NCBI GenBank assembly: GCA_015709615.1
Contig: CP054179.1
Span: 3,162,001 to 3,226,000, forward strand
Direction: 5' to 3'
Length of the DNA: 64,000 nucleotides
Source of the DNA: Gammaproteobacteria bacterium
GTDB taxonomy: Bacteria; Pseudomonadota; Gammaproteobacteria; Burkholderiales; Nitrosomonadaceae
In this document: piece after piece, positions 1 through 9,737 of the stretch
Layout of the letters: each line of letters opens with the position of its first letter
Numbering within the stretch: the first letter of the stretch is position 1
Notes under the pieces: generated by a model
The model's database searches: none
Seen by the model: only the letters and a program-made list of their open reading frames with translations
Told to the model about the DNA's origin: nothing
Program-made: the position numbers and the translations under genes

Positions 1-426
1 TAAAGCGAACACGAACGAAAAGAAGCCTATAATCCGTTCCCAGGTATGCACGCTGATATAGGTAATGCGCGGCTGCATGCGTTCCTCGATTTTCTTCAGC
101 CAGGGGTTTGCTTTAGCCAGTATTTTCTCAAGCGTGCTGCGTTTGATGTGTTTTCCTTCCAGCCAGAGAGGCAACCAGGGTGCACGCATGCCCAGGATCA
201 TTTGCGTTGAGAAAATGAACAGCGGAATTGAAAAAACCGTGGTGTAACCGGGTGGGACAGGAATCGGGAGACAGATAGGCACTGCGGCGATCGCCATCAA
301 GATGCCGAATCCGCGTTCATGCAATGCATTCTTGATTTCGCCGACAGAGATGACCTCATTCTTATTCTCAACGACGACAATAGCCAGGAATTCCGAAGTA
401 GGGCGTTCTTTTTCTTTGACTGTCAT
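1..426 (-). CDS. ExoD-like exopolysaccharide synthesis protein (partial, C-terminus outside window)
   Basis: The minus strand reads open from an ATG at 424-426 to the window edge (142 codons, no stop). The product starts MTVKEKERPTSEFL, contains a hydrophobic stretch ILMAIAAVPICLPIPVPPG and then a proline/tryptophan-rich segment, the pattern of the ExoD family, integral membrane proteins first linked to exopolysaccharide synthesis in rhizobia. A further membrane segment begins at the window edge (IIGFFSFVFAL). The family is recognised from sequence pattern only and the exact function is not known. It lies downstream of the MacB-type permease on the same strand, separated by 136 bp, so it probably has its own promoter. 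Confidence 0.7.
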   Translation of the reverse strand, partial: MTVKEKERPTSEFLAIVVVENKNEVISVGEIKNALHERGFGILMAIAAVPICLPIPVPPGYTTVFSIPLFIFSTQMILGMRAPWLPLWLEGKHIKRSTLEKILAKANPWLKKIEERMQPRITYISVHTWERIIGFFSFVFAL

Positions 427-562
427 GAGTGACTCCCGTTGTCAGATTGTTATCCATAGTATCGGGTAACCAGCAAATAAACTAATACTCATCGTTGGAG
501 AGTCAAGTCATGAAAAGATTCTGTGGTGTAATCACAACAGTGTTTCCCGCTGGGTACATTTG

Positions 563-1786
563 CTATTCGTAGCGCAACGCATCGACCGGTTTAAGAGAGG
601 CCGCTTTCTTGGCCGGATAAAAGCCGAAAAATATGCCGACCGCGGAGGAAAATAAAAAAGCCAATCCGATCATGCCGACGGTGATCACGATCAACATGTC
701 GGCCACCCGGCTGACGATCCACGCGCCGCCGATGCCCACCAACAAGCCGATCACGCCGCCCATGACGCAGATTACGATCGCTTCGAGCAGAAATTGCGTC
801 AGAATGGCGCGTTGATCGGCGCCAATCGCCATGCGGATGCCGATTTCACGCGTGCGCTCGGTAACCGACACCAGCATGATATTCATAATGCCGATGCCGC
901 CGACCAGCAGCGATACCGATGCAATCGCACCGAGCACGATCGACATGATCTTGGCGGCGTCGGTCGCGACATCGGCGATTGCCGTCAGGTTACGTACGGT
1001 GAAGTCATTTTCCTTACCTTTGGCGATACGGTGACGCTGGCGCAACAATTGGGTGATTTCAATTTCGGCGATATCCATGTCGCTGGCCGATTTGCCTTGC
1101 ACCAGCATGTAGCGGATGGAGCCGGGAAACTGATTGCCGGTAATCTGGCGTTCGCTGGTGGTGATCGGGATCAGCACAGTGTCATCCTGATCGCGTCCGG
1201 TCAGACTTTGTCCTTTCGCCATCAGCACGCCGACTACTACAAAAGGCCGGTTGGTGATACGGATCGCTTTGCCGATGGGCTCTTCGTCGCCGAACAGATT
1301 CTTGGCCGTCACCGAACCCAGCACAACCACGCGCGCCGCCGAGCGCAAATCGGATTCGGTAAACGCAGTGCCGGCATCCATTTTCCAGTTGCCGACGGCG
1401 AAATAATTGGGTGTGGTGCCGGTAATGATGGTGCTCCAATTTTTCGCCGCATAATTGAGTTGCACGGTGCCGGTGGTGACCGGCGCGGTGGCGCTCACGG
1501 ACGGTAATTCGGCGATGGCGTACGCGTCGTTGATGGTCAACGTTCTCACGCTGCCGCTGCCGAAGCTGAAACCGCCGGAAGACGTGGCGCCCGGCACCAC
1601 GAGAAACAAATTACTGCCCATCGCGGCGATGGTTTCATTGATTTTAGTGCGCGCGCCTTGGCCGATGGACAGCATCAAAACCACGGCGGCCACGCCGATG
1701 ATCATGCCCAGCATCGTTAATCCGGTGCGCAGGCGGTTTTGCCGCAATGCGCGCAGTGCTTCGCCGATGATTGTCAACAGATTCAT
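563..1786 (-). CDS. MacB-type ABC transporter permease
   Basis: A 407-residue FtsX/MacB-type permease. A first membrane segment lies near residues 20-45 (LTMLGMIIGVAAVVLML), followed by a large periplasmic domain (about 46-280) of the MacB_PCD type and three C-terminal membrane segments near 284-306, 332-356 and 366-390. The family transfers mechanical force from cytoplasmic ATP hydrolysis to the periplasm rather than moving substrate through its own membrane domain. It is separated by 4 bp from the ATPase gene upstream and belongs to an adaptor-ATPase-permease operon. In classical MacB the ATPase and permease are fused; here they are separate polypeptides. The substrate cannot be told from sequence. 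Confidence 0.9.
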   Translation of the reverse strand: MNLLTIIGEALRALRQNRLRTGLTMLGMIIGVAAVVLMLSIGQGARTKINETIAAMGSNLFLVVPGATSSGGFSFGSGSVRTLTINDAYAIAELPSVSATAPVTTGTVQLNYAAKNWSTIITGTTPNYFAVGNWKMDAGTAFTESDLRSAARVVVLGSVTAKNLFGDEEPIGKAIRITNRPFVVVGVLMAKGQSLTGRDQDDTVLIPITTSERQITGNQFPGSIRYMLVQGKSASDMDIAEIEITQLLRQRHRIAKGKENDFTVRNLTAIADVATDAAKIMSIVLGAIASVSLLVGGIGIMNIMLVSVTERTREIGIRMAIGADQRAILTQFLLEAIVICVMGGVIGLLVGIGGAWIVSRVADMLIVITVGMIGLAFLFSSAVGIFFGFYPAKKAASLKPVDALRYE

Positions 1787-1790
1787 AATG

Positions 1791-2552
1791 TCATGCAGTT
1801 TCTGCCGGAACGGCTGTGTTTGCGTTGTTATGCTGATCGACGACGATATGGCCGTCTTTCAAACGGATCAGGCGCTTTGCGTAAGCCGCAATATCGTCTT
1901 CATGCGTCACCAAGACGATGGTCATGCCTTGCTCGCGGTTCAATTGTTCAAATAATTGCATGATTTCCCGGCTGGTTTGCGTATCCAGATTGCCGGTGGG
2001 CTCATCGGCCAGAATCAGCGGCGGCCGGTTGACCAAGGCGCGGCTGATCGCGACCCGTTGTTGCTGGCCGCCGGAAAGTTGGTTCGGCAGGTGCATGGCA
2101 AAATTTTCCAATCCGGTGCGGCGCAGCAATTCCAGCGCTTGCTGGCGGCTTTGCGAACGGCTGGCACCGGCGTAAAGCAGTGGTGTGGCGACATTATCCA
2201 GCGCGGTCATGCGCTTGAGCAGATTAAAACCCTGAAACACGAAACCGATGCTTTGATTGCGAATATGCGCCAATTCATTACCCGACAACGCCGCAACGTT
2301 TTTTCCGGCGAGCCAGTACGATCCGCTGGTCGGCGTATCCAGACAACCGAGGATATTCATCAATGTCGATTTGCCGGAGCCGGAATGCCCCATAATGGCG
2401 ACAAACTCACCTTGGTTGATCGTCAGGTTGATATTGAACAACACTTGATTGGAAATGGTGTGGCCGTTTGCATCTTGCAAGCTGTAACTTTTGCACAGAT
2501 CCTCGATTTGGATGAGCACACCGGGAGCAGGTGCAACCTGAACTGAGGGCAT
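1791..2552 (-). CDS. MacB/LolD-type ABC transporter ATP-binding protein
   Basis: A 253-residue ABC ATPase of the MacB/LolD group that powers the adjacent permease. Visible motifs: Walker A GHSGSGKST near residues 55-63, Q-loop in FVFQGFN near 107, signature LSGGQQQR near 159-166, Walker B ILADEPTGNLD near 180-190 and an H-loop histidine in VTHED near 217. The ATG at 2550-2552 overlaps the TGA stop of the adaptor gene by one base (TGATG), implying translational coupling; a TTG one codon upstream is also possible. All catalytic residues are intact. Confidence 0.93.
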   Translation of the reverse strand: MPSVQVAPAPGVLIQIEDLCKSYSLQDANGHTISNQVLFNINLTINQGEFVAIMGHSGSGKSTLMNILGCLDTPTSGSYWLAGKNVAALSGNELAHIRNQSIGFVFQGFNLLKRMTALDNVATPLLYAGASRSQSRQQALELLRRTGLENFAMHLPNQLSGGQQQRVAISRALVNRPPLILADEPTGNLDTQTSREIMQLFEQLNREQGMTIVLVTHEDDIAAYAKRLIRLKDGHIVVDQHNNANTAVPAETA

Positions 2553-3697
2553 CAAAATACCCTCAGCTTGAATTTGCTGTCCGATTCTTTCTTATCCGCC
2601 ACTTCGCTGATGATGGCCTTATCGCCCGGTTTAATTTCGCCGCCGGTGATTTCGGTGTAATTGCCATCGGTGATTCCCGTCGTCACATGGATAGGTTCGG
2701 GGCGATCCTGCGATAACAGGTACAGCGTGGCTTGATTCGGTACCCGGGCTGTTTTAGCACTTTCACCCGGCTCGACATCTTTAGGCTGATAGCGCAGCGC
2801 TGCGTTGGATACGCGCAATACATCGTGTTTCTGCATGACAATGAAGTTGATATTGGCCGTCATGCCGGGCAGCAAGGCACCATCGGCGTTATCGACCATA
2901 GCAACGACGTTATACGTGACGACGTTTTCCTGAATGGTCGGGTTGAGGCGGATTTGCTTGACCATACCGGTAAATTTGCGCTGCTGGAAGGCGTCAACGG
3001 TAAAGTTGATCAATTGATCGATATGCAGTTGGCCGATATCGGCTTCCGCGACGCTGATGTTCACTTGCATTTGCCGCAAGTCCTGGGCGATTTGAAACAG
3101 TGTCGGCGTTTGAAAACTAGCGGCGACAGTCTGACCGATGTCGACATCCCGCGCGATAACCACGCCGGAAATCGGCGAGCGGATCACGCTGTAGTTGAGA
3201 TTGGCCTGGTCGCGATCGACTTGCGCTTTACTGACGGCCACCTGGGCGCGCGCCGCTTCGGCTTCCTGCGCGGCGATTTCCAGCGCTTCGGGTGAAACAA
3301 AGTCTTTTTCTCGCAACAAGCGTTGGCGATTTAATTTGCTTTCAGCGATTTTTGCCGCAGTTTGCGCGCTGAACAGATTGGCCTTGGATTGCTGCAATTG
3401 CGCACGCAATAAGGCGGGGTCGAGTTCGGCCAGGACCTGGTTGATTTTCACGTGATCGTTATAGTCGGCGTGCAACTTTGCCACGGTGCCGGAGACCTGG
3501 GTGCCGACATTGACCAGAATCACCGGCGTTAACGTGCCATTGGCCGAGATGGTCTGGATGATGTCGCCGCGCTCGATGGTGCGGGTTTTGTATTGATTTG
3601 CCTTGGATTCTTTTTTGCCACCGCTGTACCAGAATGCGGCCGCTGTGGCAATTACGATGACGGCTAGGAAAATTTTCCGGGAATTGATAGTGCGCAT
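2552..3697 (-). CDS. MacA-like periplasmic adaptor (membrane fusion protein)
   Basis: A 381-residue membrane fusion protein of the HlyD/RND-MFP family. An N-terminal anchor or uncleaved signal (about residues 8-26) is followed by a lipoyl-like half (VNVGTQVSGTV near 63-73), an alpha-helical hairpin rich in Ala/Gln/Glu (about 100-165), the second lipoyl half (IRSPISGVVIARDVDIGQ) and beta-barrel domains. Adaptors of this type link the inner-membrane ABC pump to an outer-membrane TolC-like channel; no such channel gene is in the window. First gene of the macA-ATPase-permease operon. The ATG at 3695-3697 fits the hydrophobic segment well. Confidence 0.9.
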   Translation of the reverse strand: MRTINSRKIFLAVIVIATAAAFWYSGGKKESKANQYKTRTIERGDIIQTISANGTLTPVILVNVGTQVSGTVAKLHADYNDHVKINQVLAELDPALLRAQLQQSKANLFSAQTAAKIAESKLNRQRLLREKDFVSPEALEIAAQEAEAARAQVAVSKAQVDRDQANLNYSVIRSPISGVVIARDVDIGQTVAASFQTPTLFQIAQDLRQMQVNISVAEADIGQLHIDQLINFTVDAFQQRKFTGMVKQIRLNPTIQENVVTYNVVAMVDNADGALLPGMTANINFIVMQKHDVLRVSNAALRYQPKDVEPGESAKTARVPNQATLYLLSQDRPEPIHVTTGITDGNYTEITGGEIKPGDKAIISEVADKKESDSKFKLRVF

Positions 3698-3771
3698 GCA
3701 ACGATACGTTTAATAATGATCAAAGGATTCCATGATACGTTAATTGCCGGCCGGGAAACGGTTCCGGGCAC

Positions 3772-5286
3772 TTATTTTTCTTTTTCTTCTTCCTCGACGA
3801 GCGCTTTCATCTGTTTCAGGCGCGCTTCGATGCTCGATAGCTGATAAAAATTGCCATTATCGCTTTGCAGCGCGATTTTCAATTGATCCGCGGCGGCTTT
3901 GAAGTGGTTTTTGAGGAAATATACTTCCGCCAGCGCGCGATGCTCGAGCATTTTATTGCCGAGCAACGCATAGCATTGCGCCTGCAAATTGTATAGTTTC
4001 GGGTCGTTTTGAATCGTTTGCAGTTGTTGGTTGATGAATTCCAGCGCGGTTTCGGTTTGTTTATTTTGTATCAGCGCATTGGCATAGCCGTGGATCAGCG
4101 CGCGGTACTGCGGATAGACTTTCAATGCGGTCTTGTAGGTGGCGAAGGCATCGGCGGTTTTGCCGTTGGCCAGCTTCACGCTGGCAGACAATGTTTCGAT
4201 CATCGCGCCGGCGATGATATTTTTATGTTCAACCTGGATGGTTTTTCCCAGCGGGTGATTGATCAAAGCGGCCGATGCGGAATCGCCGTGTAGCAGCTCG
4301 TACAAATGCGCCAGTTCGCTATCCGCCTGTTTGTATTTTTTCGCGCGCAACAGCGCATGAATATAGCCGTAGCGTTCAACCGCTTCGTTGGCATAGCGTT
4401 TCTCATCCAGGCGGGTTTTGAATTGCGCCACGGCATCGAGCGGTTTGCCCTGAAACGCGCGCAGCTTGGCGCGCACCAGTAAAAAGTCGATGCTGTCGGG
4501 CACCTGGCGGTAAGGCATTTCGCGCGTGCGGTTCTGGATGTCGGCAATACGCTCGTACGTGATCGGGTGCGTGCGTAAGTAGGAGGGTGCGCCGTTTTCA
4601 TAAAAACGCCCGGATCTTTGCAAGCGGTCGAAGAACGTGGTCATGCCTTGCGGATCGAATCCCGCATCCAACAAGATATTCAGACCGATCCGGTCGGCTT
4701 CCTTTTCGTGATTGCGGGTGAAATCCAGCTTCGATTGGATCATGCTGGCTTGCGACGTCACCAGCACCGCTTGGCTCGCTTGCGGATTGTTGGAACGCGC
4801 CGCGACGATCGCCACGGCCAGCGCAGCGAGCATTTTGACCAGGTCGTATTTCTGCGATGCGATCATGCGCGCCAGATGCTTTTGCGTGACATGCGCAATT
4901 TCATGTGCCATCACTGCGGCCAACTCGGATTCGCTTTGCGCGGCAATGATCAATCCGCTATTGAACCCCATGAATCCGCCCGGCAAAGCAAATGCATTGA
5001 TCGATGGATCCTCCACCGCGAAAAACTCAAATAACTGATTGGCATCGGCCTCGTCGGAATTGGCGATCAGGCGATGGCCGAGATTGCTGAGGTAACTGGC
5101 GATTTCCGGATCGTCCATATAACTCGGATCGGCACGGATTTGCCGCATGATCTTCAAACCAAGCTGGCGTTCTTCGTGCGCCGAAATGGTGGCGCGCGAC
5201 ACATCGCCCAGATTGGGGAGTTCGTGCGCTAAGCTGTTGGCCGGAAAGACAAGGGGCAACGCAATGATCAAGCAGATTAATTTCAT
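3772..5286 (-). CDS. M48-family periplasmic metalloprotease with TPR repeats (BepA-like)
   Basis: A 504-residue zinc protease-chaperone similar to BepA (YfgC), which acts on outer-membrane protein assembly in the periplasm. The ATG at 5284-5286 is preferred because it gives a clean signal peptide (MKLICLIIALPLVFPANSLA). The zinc site HEIAH is near residues 128-132 in an M48 context (ELAAVMAHEIAHVTQKHLAR), with a third ligand expected in the downstream NHEKEADRIG. The C-terminal half (about 275-490) is alpha-helical and TPR-like. The start lies 37 bp beyond the nadE stop, so it may be cotranscribed with it. An in-frame start farther upstream would overlap nadE and spoil the signal peptide. Confidence 0.88.
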   Translation of the reverse strand: MKLICLIIALPLVFPANSLAHELPNLGDVSRATISAHEERQLGLKIMRQIRADPSYMDDPEIASYLSNLGHRLIANSDEADANQLFEFFAVEDPSINAFALPGGFMGFNSGLIIAAQSESELAAVMAHEIAHVTQKHLARMIASQKYDLVKMLAALAVAIVAARSNNPQASQAVLVTSQASMIQSKLDFTRNHEKEADRIGLNILLDAGFDPQGMTTFFDRLQRSGRFYENGAPSYLRTHPITYERIADIQNRTREMPYRQVPDSIDFLLVRAKLRAFQGKPLDAVAQFKTRLDEKRYANEAVERYGYIHALLRAKKYKQADSELAHLYELLHGDSASAALINHPLGKTIQVEHKNIIAGAMIETLSASVKLANGKTADAFATYKTALKVYPQYRALIHGYANALIQNKQTETALEFINQQLQTIQNDPKLYNLQAQCYALLGNKMLEHRALAEVYFLKNHFKAAADQLKIALQSDNGNFYQLSSIEARLKQMKALVEEEEKEK

Positions 5287-5323
5287 GACGATAGGATAGC
5301 GATTTATTATTCTAGTTCCAGCG

Positions 5324-6958
5324 CTACTGCTCATTTGCCGGTGATAATAAATCCCGATGATCGGATGTAATGGGGTAACGCCATGCCGTGCCGAAATCGC
5401 AGCGGGAGATGCGGATTCCCGGTGGCGATTGGCGGCGTTTGTATTCGTTGCGATGGATTAACCGGATCACTTGCGCGACAACGGCTGCATCGTGATTTTG
5501 TGCGATGATCTCAGTCGGTGAGTAGTTCTTTTCCACGTAGGCTTCGATGATGGCGTCCAGAATCTCATAAGGCGGCAAAGTGTCTTGATCGGTTTGGTTG
5601 GCGCGCAATTCGGCGGATGGGACGCGTTGGATGATGCGCTCGGGAATGACGCGATTGATCCGGTTGCGGTATTCGCATAACTGATACACCCGGGTTTTGC
5701 TGATGTCTTTCAAAACCGCGAAACCGCCCGCCATGTCGCCATACAGCGTGCAATAGCCGGTCGCCATTTCGGATTTGTTGCTGGTCGTCAGCAGCAGCGC
5801 GCCGGTTTGGTTGGATAGCGCCATCAACAAGGTGCCACGGATGCGCGCTTGCAGATTTTCCGGCATGGTGGTCGATGCGGCGGCGTCATGAGAAATGTCG
5901 AAAGCGTGTTCGACGGTGGCCACAGTGTGATCGAACAACGATTGGATGCTGCATTCGGTGTGCTTTACACCGAGCAATTCGGTCATTTCATGGGCGTCCT
6001 GCACACTGATATCCGCTGTGTACTGCGACGGCATCATGACGGTGGTTACATTGTTCGCACCCAGCGCGTCGGCTGCGATCGCCAGCGTCAAGGCGGAATC
6101 GATGCCGCCGGAAAGCCCCAGAATGACGCCGGGAAAACCGTTTTTCCGCACGTAATCTTTTACCCCCAGGCACAATGCGTGGTAAACACTGGCAATCGCG
6201 GATTGCGTAGCCGGTAGATTGGCTTTTACCGGTTGTTTAACGCGAATCTCAATCAACTCGACGGCTTCGGCAAATTCCGCCGACTGCTGCGTGAGTTCAC
6301 CCAGTCCGTTCATGACGAACGATGCGCCGTCAAAAACCAGCTCGTCTTGCGCGCCAACCAAGTTGACGTGAATAACCGGGATGCCGGTGCGTGTGATGAT
6401 GCGGTGCGAGATTTGATAGCGGGAGACTTGCTTGTCGATATGGAAAGCCGATGCGCTGAGTACCAGCAATATATCGGGATTGCCGTAGGCGGCCGCATCG
6501 GGCAATCTTTCCAGCCAAAAATCGGCGCAAATCGCGATGCCGAACGTTATTCCGCCAAGCTCGAAAATGCAGGGGGCAGTACCGCTATCGAAGTAATAAT
6601 GCTCGTTGAAGAACGGGGAAGCGCTGAGGATTCTTTTGTGATAGCGGTGCAGGATTTCACCGTCGCGAATCACCGTAGCGGCGTTGTACAACTTGCCGTC
6701 CTGAAAATGCGGGTGACCAACGATCAACGTGATGCCTTGAACCGCTTCAACCAGTTCCGTCAGGGCCTGATCGCATGACCGGCAGAAGGTTTCGCGCAGC
6801 AGCAAATCGGCGGGAGGGTAGCCGCACAACGCCAGTTCTGGCGTGATGACTAATGCTGCGTCCGCTTGTTTGGCTTGTTCCGTTGCCGCCAGTATCTTGG
6901 CGGCATTGCCGCGGATATCGCCGACCGTGCAGTTGATTTGTGCGACTGCGATACGCAT
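5324..6958 (-). CDS. nadE: glutamine-dependent NAD+ synthetase
   Basis: A 544-residue two-domain enzyme making NAD+ from deamido-NAD+, ATP and glutamine. The N-terminal nitrilase-type glutaminase (about 1-250) keeps the Glu-Lys-Cys triad: E41 in ITPELALCGYPP, K108 in HRYHKRI, C144 in AICADFWLE. The C-terminal synthetase domain has the P-loop SGGIDSA near 283-289 and LTTSNKSEMATGYCTLYGD. The start MRIAVAQINCTVGD (ATG 6956-6958) is the family's usual N-terminus; longer in-frame extensions overlap the upstream mutase and are not credible. The segment after K108 reads LSASPFFNEHYYF where the family usually has a LPNY.VFDE-type sequence, a mild oddity. Confidence 0.95.
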   Translation of the reverse strand: MRIAVAQINCTVGDIRGNAAKILAATEQAKQADAALVITPELALCGYPPADLLLRETFCRSCDQALTELVEAVQGITLIVGHPHFQDGKLYNAATVIRDGEILHRYHKRILSASPFFNEHYYFDSGTAPCIFELGGITFGIAICADFWLERLPDAAAYGNPDILLVLSASAFHIDKQVSRYQISHRIITRTGIPVIHVNLVGAQDELVFDGASFVMNGLGELTQQSAEFAEAVELIEIRVKQPVKANLPATQSAIASVYHALCLGVKDYVRKNGFPGVILGLSGGIDSALTLAIAADALGANNVTTVMMPSQYTADISVQDAHEMTELLGVKHTECSIQSLFDHTVATVEHAFDISHDAAASTTMPENLQARIRGTLLMALSNQTGALLLTTSNKSEMATGYCTLYGDMAGGFAVLKDISKTRVYQLCEYRNRINRVIPERIIQRVPSAELRANQTDQDTLPPYEILDAIIEAYVEKNYSPTEIIAQNHDAAVVAQVIRLIHRNEYKRRQSPPGIRISRCDFGTAWRYPITSDHRDLLSPANEQ

Positions 6959-6983
6959 CGTGGAGCAAAACCGCGATCGCGGA

Positions 6984-8360
6984 CTAGAACGGCAGTTGCG
7001 CGTCCGGTTTGGCTTGCAGGATATTGCGGCGGAAATCTTCCTGGATGCGTTGCAGCGCGGCTTGGTTATCGGCTTCAAAACGCAGCACGACAACCGGTGT
7101 GGTGTTGGAGGCACGCGCCAGGCCGAAGCCATCGCGGTATTCAACGCGCAAACCATCGGTGGTGATGACTTGCTGCGGATTATCGAACGTGGCGTTTTTC
7201 TGCAATTGCGCGATCAGCGTGTGATTCTCGCCTTCCGCTGTGCGCACCTGCAATTCCGGCGTGTTGAGACTATCGGGGAGATTTTTCAGCGTGGCGGTGA
7301 TGTCTTGTTCGCGGCTCAGCAATTCCAGCAAGCGCGCCCCGGCGTATAACCCGTCATCAAAGCCGTACCAGCGTTCTTTGAAGAATAAATGCCCGCTCAT
7401 TTCCCCGGCCAGCAAGGCTTTTTCTTCGATGAGCTTGGATTTGATGAACGAGTGGCCGGTTTTCCACATCACCGGCGTGCCACCGTGCTGGCTGATCCAC
7501 GGCGCCAGATTGCGCGTGCATTTCACGTCGAAAATGATTTTTCCGCCGGGATTGCGCGACAGCACGTCGGCGGCGAACAGCATCAGTTGCCGGTCGGCGT
7601 TGACGATATGGCCGTCCTTGGTGACGATGCCGAGCCGGTCGCCGTCGCCGTCGAATGCCAAGCCGATTTCTGCGTCGCTCGTTTTTAGCGCTTGAATGAC
7701 GTCGTGCAGGTTATCGGGTACCGAAGGATCGGGGTGGTGGTTAGGAAAAGAACCGTCCACATCGCAGAATAATTCCGTCACCTGGCAACCCAAGCCGCGA
7801 TAAAGCGCCGGTGCATAAGCACCTGCTACGCCGTTGCCGCAATCGACCACAATTTTGATCGGACGCGCCAGTTTGATGTCGCCGGTAATGCGCTGCAAAT
7901 AAGTTGCGGCGATGTTGTGCTCGGAATAATTGCCCGCGCCCTGCGTCAGATCGTTGTTTTCGATGCGCAGGCGCAACGCTTGGATGGTGTCGGCTGCCAG
8001 TGTCTGACCGCCCAGTACGATCTTGAAACCGTTGTATTCGGGGGGATTGTGACTGCCGGTAACCATGACGCCGGAGTACCGGCACAGTTCGTGCGCGGCG
8101 AAGTACAGCATGGGTGTGGCCACCATGCCGACGTCGACGACATCGATGCCGCTTTTGCGAATGCCGCGTGCCAGCGCTTGCGATAATTCCGGTCCGGATA
8201 ACCGGCCGTCGCGGCCGATGGCGATGGCGGTCAGATTTCTGGCGCGTGCTTCGGAGCCGACGGCATGACCAATTTTTTCGACATTTTCCGCGGTGATTGT
8301 TTTGCCGACAATGCCGCGAATGTCGTACGCTTTGAAAATTTCATGAGGAATGGCTGGCAT
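6984..8360 (-). CDS. phosphomannomutase/phosphoglucomutase
   Basis: A 458-residue alpha-D-phosphohexomutase (AlgC/ManB type) interconverting the 1- and 6-phosphates of mannose or glucose, supplying nucleotide-sugar precursors for exopolysaccharide and LPS. Four-domain layout: the phosphoserine loop TGSHNPPEYNG carries Ser103, the metal loop FDGDGDRLG is near residues 237-245, the sugar-specificity loop GEMSGHLFF is near 318-326, and the phosphate-binding C-terminal domain contains EYRDGFGLARASNT. It ends 25 bp before nadE on the same strand. Sequence does not separate mannose from glucose preference; AlgC-type enzymes use both. Confidence 0.93.
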   Translation of the reverse strand: MPAIPHEIFKAYDIRGIVGKTITAENVEKIGHAVGSEARARNLTAIAIGRDGRLSGPELSQALARGIRKSGIDVVDVGMVATPMLYFAAHELCRYSGVMVTGSHNPPEYNGFKIVLGGQTLAADTIQALRLRIENNDLTQGAGNYSEHNIAATYLQRITGDIKLARPIKIVVDCGNGVAGAYAPALYRGLGCQVTELFCDVDGSFPNHHPDPSVPDNLHDVIQALKTSDAEIGLAFDGDGDRLGIVTKDGHIVNADRQLMLFAADVLSRNPGGKIIFDVKCTRNLAPWISQHGGTPVMWKTGHSFIKSKLIEEKALLAGEMSGHLFFKERWYGFDDGLYAGARLLELLSREQDITATLKNLPDSLNTPELQVRTAEGENHTLIAQLQKNATFDNPQQVITTDGLRVEYRDGFGLARASNTTPVVVLRFEADNQAALQRIQEDFRRNILQAKPDAQLPF

Positions 8361-8462
8361 AGGTTAATCGTCCGAAAGAAAGAGTGTTGATAAAACGCGA
8401 TCCACCATCATTGACCCCGTCGCTATCGCCGCAACGCAAGTTTGCGCGGAAACCGGCTGGTT

Positions 8463-8666
8463 TTAATGATGCCCTGCGACAGCGCCGCCTTTCAATGTGT
8501 AATGTGTGCCGCAGTAGGGACAAAGCGCTTCACCGGTGGCTTCGATGGGGAGAAAAACCCGTGGATGGGTATTCCATAGCATCATCGCCGGTGTCGGGCA
8601 ATGCAGCGGTAAATCGTCGGCGGTGACTTCGATTTCTCGGCTTTTATTATTGCTTTGTTGATTCAT
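8463..8666 (-). CDS. CHCC-type zinc-finger domain protein
   Basis: A 67-residue protein of the zf-CHCC family, related to the zinc-binding subunit NDUFS6 of mitochondrial complex I. Likely zinc ligands are a Cys and His in the central part (LPLHCPTP, NTHPRVFLP) and the CPYCGTHY motif near residues 49-56. It directly follows ilvE (24-bp gap) on the same strand, a common pairing in betaproteobacteria. The cellular role is unknown. The predicted start ATG at 8664-8666 has an upstream GGAGTTACTCAT-type spacer. Confidence 0.85.
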   Translation of the reverse strand: MNQQSNNKSREIEVTADDLPLHCPTPAMMLWNTHPRVFLPIEATGEALCPYCGTHYTLKGGAVAGHH

Positions 8667-8690
8667 ATGAGTAACTCCAAAATAACGGGA

Positions 8691-9611
8691 TTAAACCAGG
8701 GTAAGCCAGTCGGCGTGATTTTTAGCTCTGCCTTTGACACAATCAAAGAATAAGTTTTGCAGTTGTGCCGTGATCGGGCCGCGCTTACCGGCGCCGATGA
8801 TGCGATTGTCCAATTCACGGATCGGTGTGACTTCGGCGGCGGTACCGGTGAAAAAGGCTTCGTCGGCGCAATAAATTTCATCACGGGTGATGCGTTTTTC
8901 AATCACGGGGATACCGAGTTCTCCAGCCAATTCGATAATCGATGCGCGCGTAATGCCTTCCAGGCAGGACGTTAGATCCGGCGTGTACAGTTTGCCTTGC
9001 TTGACGATGAATATATTTTCCCCAGAACCTTCGGCCACGTAACCCTCCACGTCCAACAGCAAGGCTTCGTCGTAACCGTTCAGCGCCACTTCCTGGTTCG
9101 CCAGAATGGAATTGGCGTAGGTCGTGACCGATTTGGCGCGGCACATATTGATATTGACGTGATGCCGGGTGAAGGATGAGGTTTTGACACGGATGCCATT
9201 TTCCAACGCTTCCGGTCCTAAATACGTTCCCCATGACCAGGCGGCAATGGCGACATGCACCGATAACGTTCTGGCGGAAAGTCCCATCGCTTCGGCGCCA
9301 TAAAAAGCGATCGGGCGGATGTACGCGGACGACAGTTTGTTTTGTTTGACCACATCGCGTTGCGCTTGCATGATCGTGGCCTTGTCGTACGGCATTTTCA
9401 TCATGAAAATATGTGCGGAATTGAAGAGGCGGTCGGTATGCTCCTGTAAGCGGAAAATCGCCGCGCCCTGCGCGGTTTCATACGCGCGTAATCCTTCAAA
9501 TACACCTAAACCGTAATGCAACGTGTGTGTTAACACGTGCGTATTGGCATCCCGCCAGGGAACCATTTTCCCGTCATACCAGATTACACCGTCACGGTCA
9601 GCCATTGACAT
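8691..9611 (-). CDS. ilvE: branched-chain amino acid aminotransferase
   Basis: A 306-residue fold-type IV PLP enzyme performing the last transamination of valine, leucine and isoleucine synthesis. The Schiff-base lysine is K160 in MCRAKSVTTYANSILA; LHYGLGVFEGLRAY near residues 31-44 and EVTPIRELDNR near the C-terminus are typical of IlvE. The ATG at 9609-9611 is chosen because GGGAG lies about nine bases upstream; a second ATG follows two codons later. It heads a short transcription unit with the zinc-finger protein. Confidence 0.95.
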   Translation of the reverse strand: MSMADRDGVIWYDGKMVPWRDANTHVLTHTLHYGLGVFEGLRAYETAQGAAIFRLQEHTDRLFNSAHIFMMKMPYDKATIMQAQRDVVKQNKLSSAYIRPIAFYGAEAMGLSARTLSVHVAIAAWSWGTYLGPEALENGIRVKTSSFTRHHVNINMCRAKSVTTYANSILANQEVALNGYDEALLLDVEGYVAEGSGENIFIVKQGKLYTPDLTSCLEGITRASIIELAGELGIPVIEKRITRDEIYCADEAFFTGTAAEVTPIRELDNRIIGAGKRGPITAQLQNLFFDCVKGRAKNHADWLTLV

Positions 9612-9737
9612 TCAGGAACTCCCGATAAAAATTTCTAAAAGGCGCATATTCTAACGTATTTTTACCGCAGCGATGAAATACAGCAACATGAATGGAATTC
9701 TTTCACGGCATGCGTACGGCCACCCGCATCACCGCCG

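Noticed and set aside
794..1507. Long plus-strand reading frame opposite the MacB-type permease
   Set aside because: It is a shadow of the permease gene: low-complexity, His/Asp/Arg-rich translation and no resemblance to a known family.
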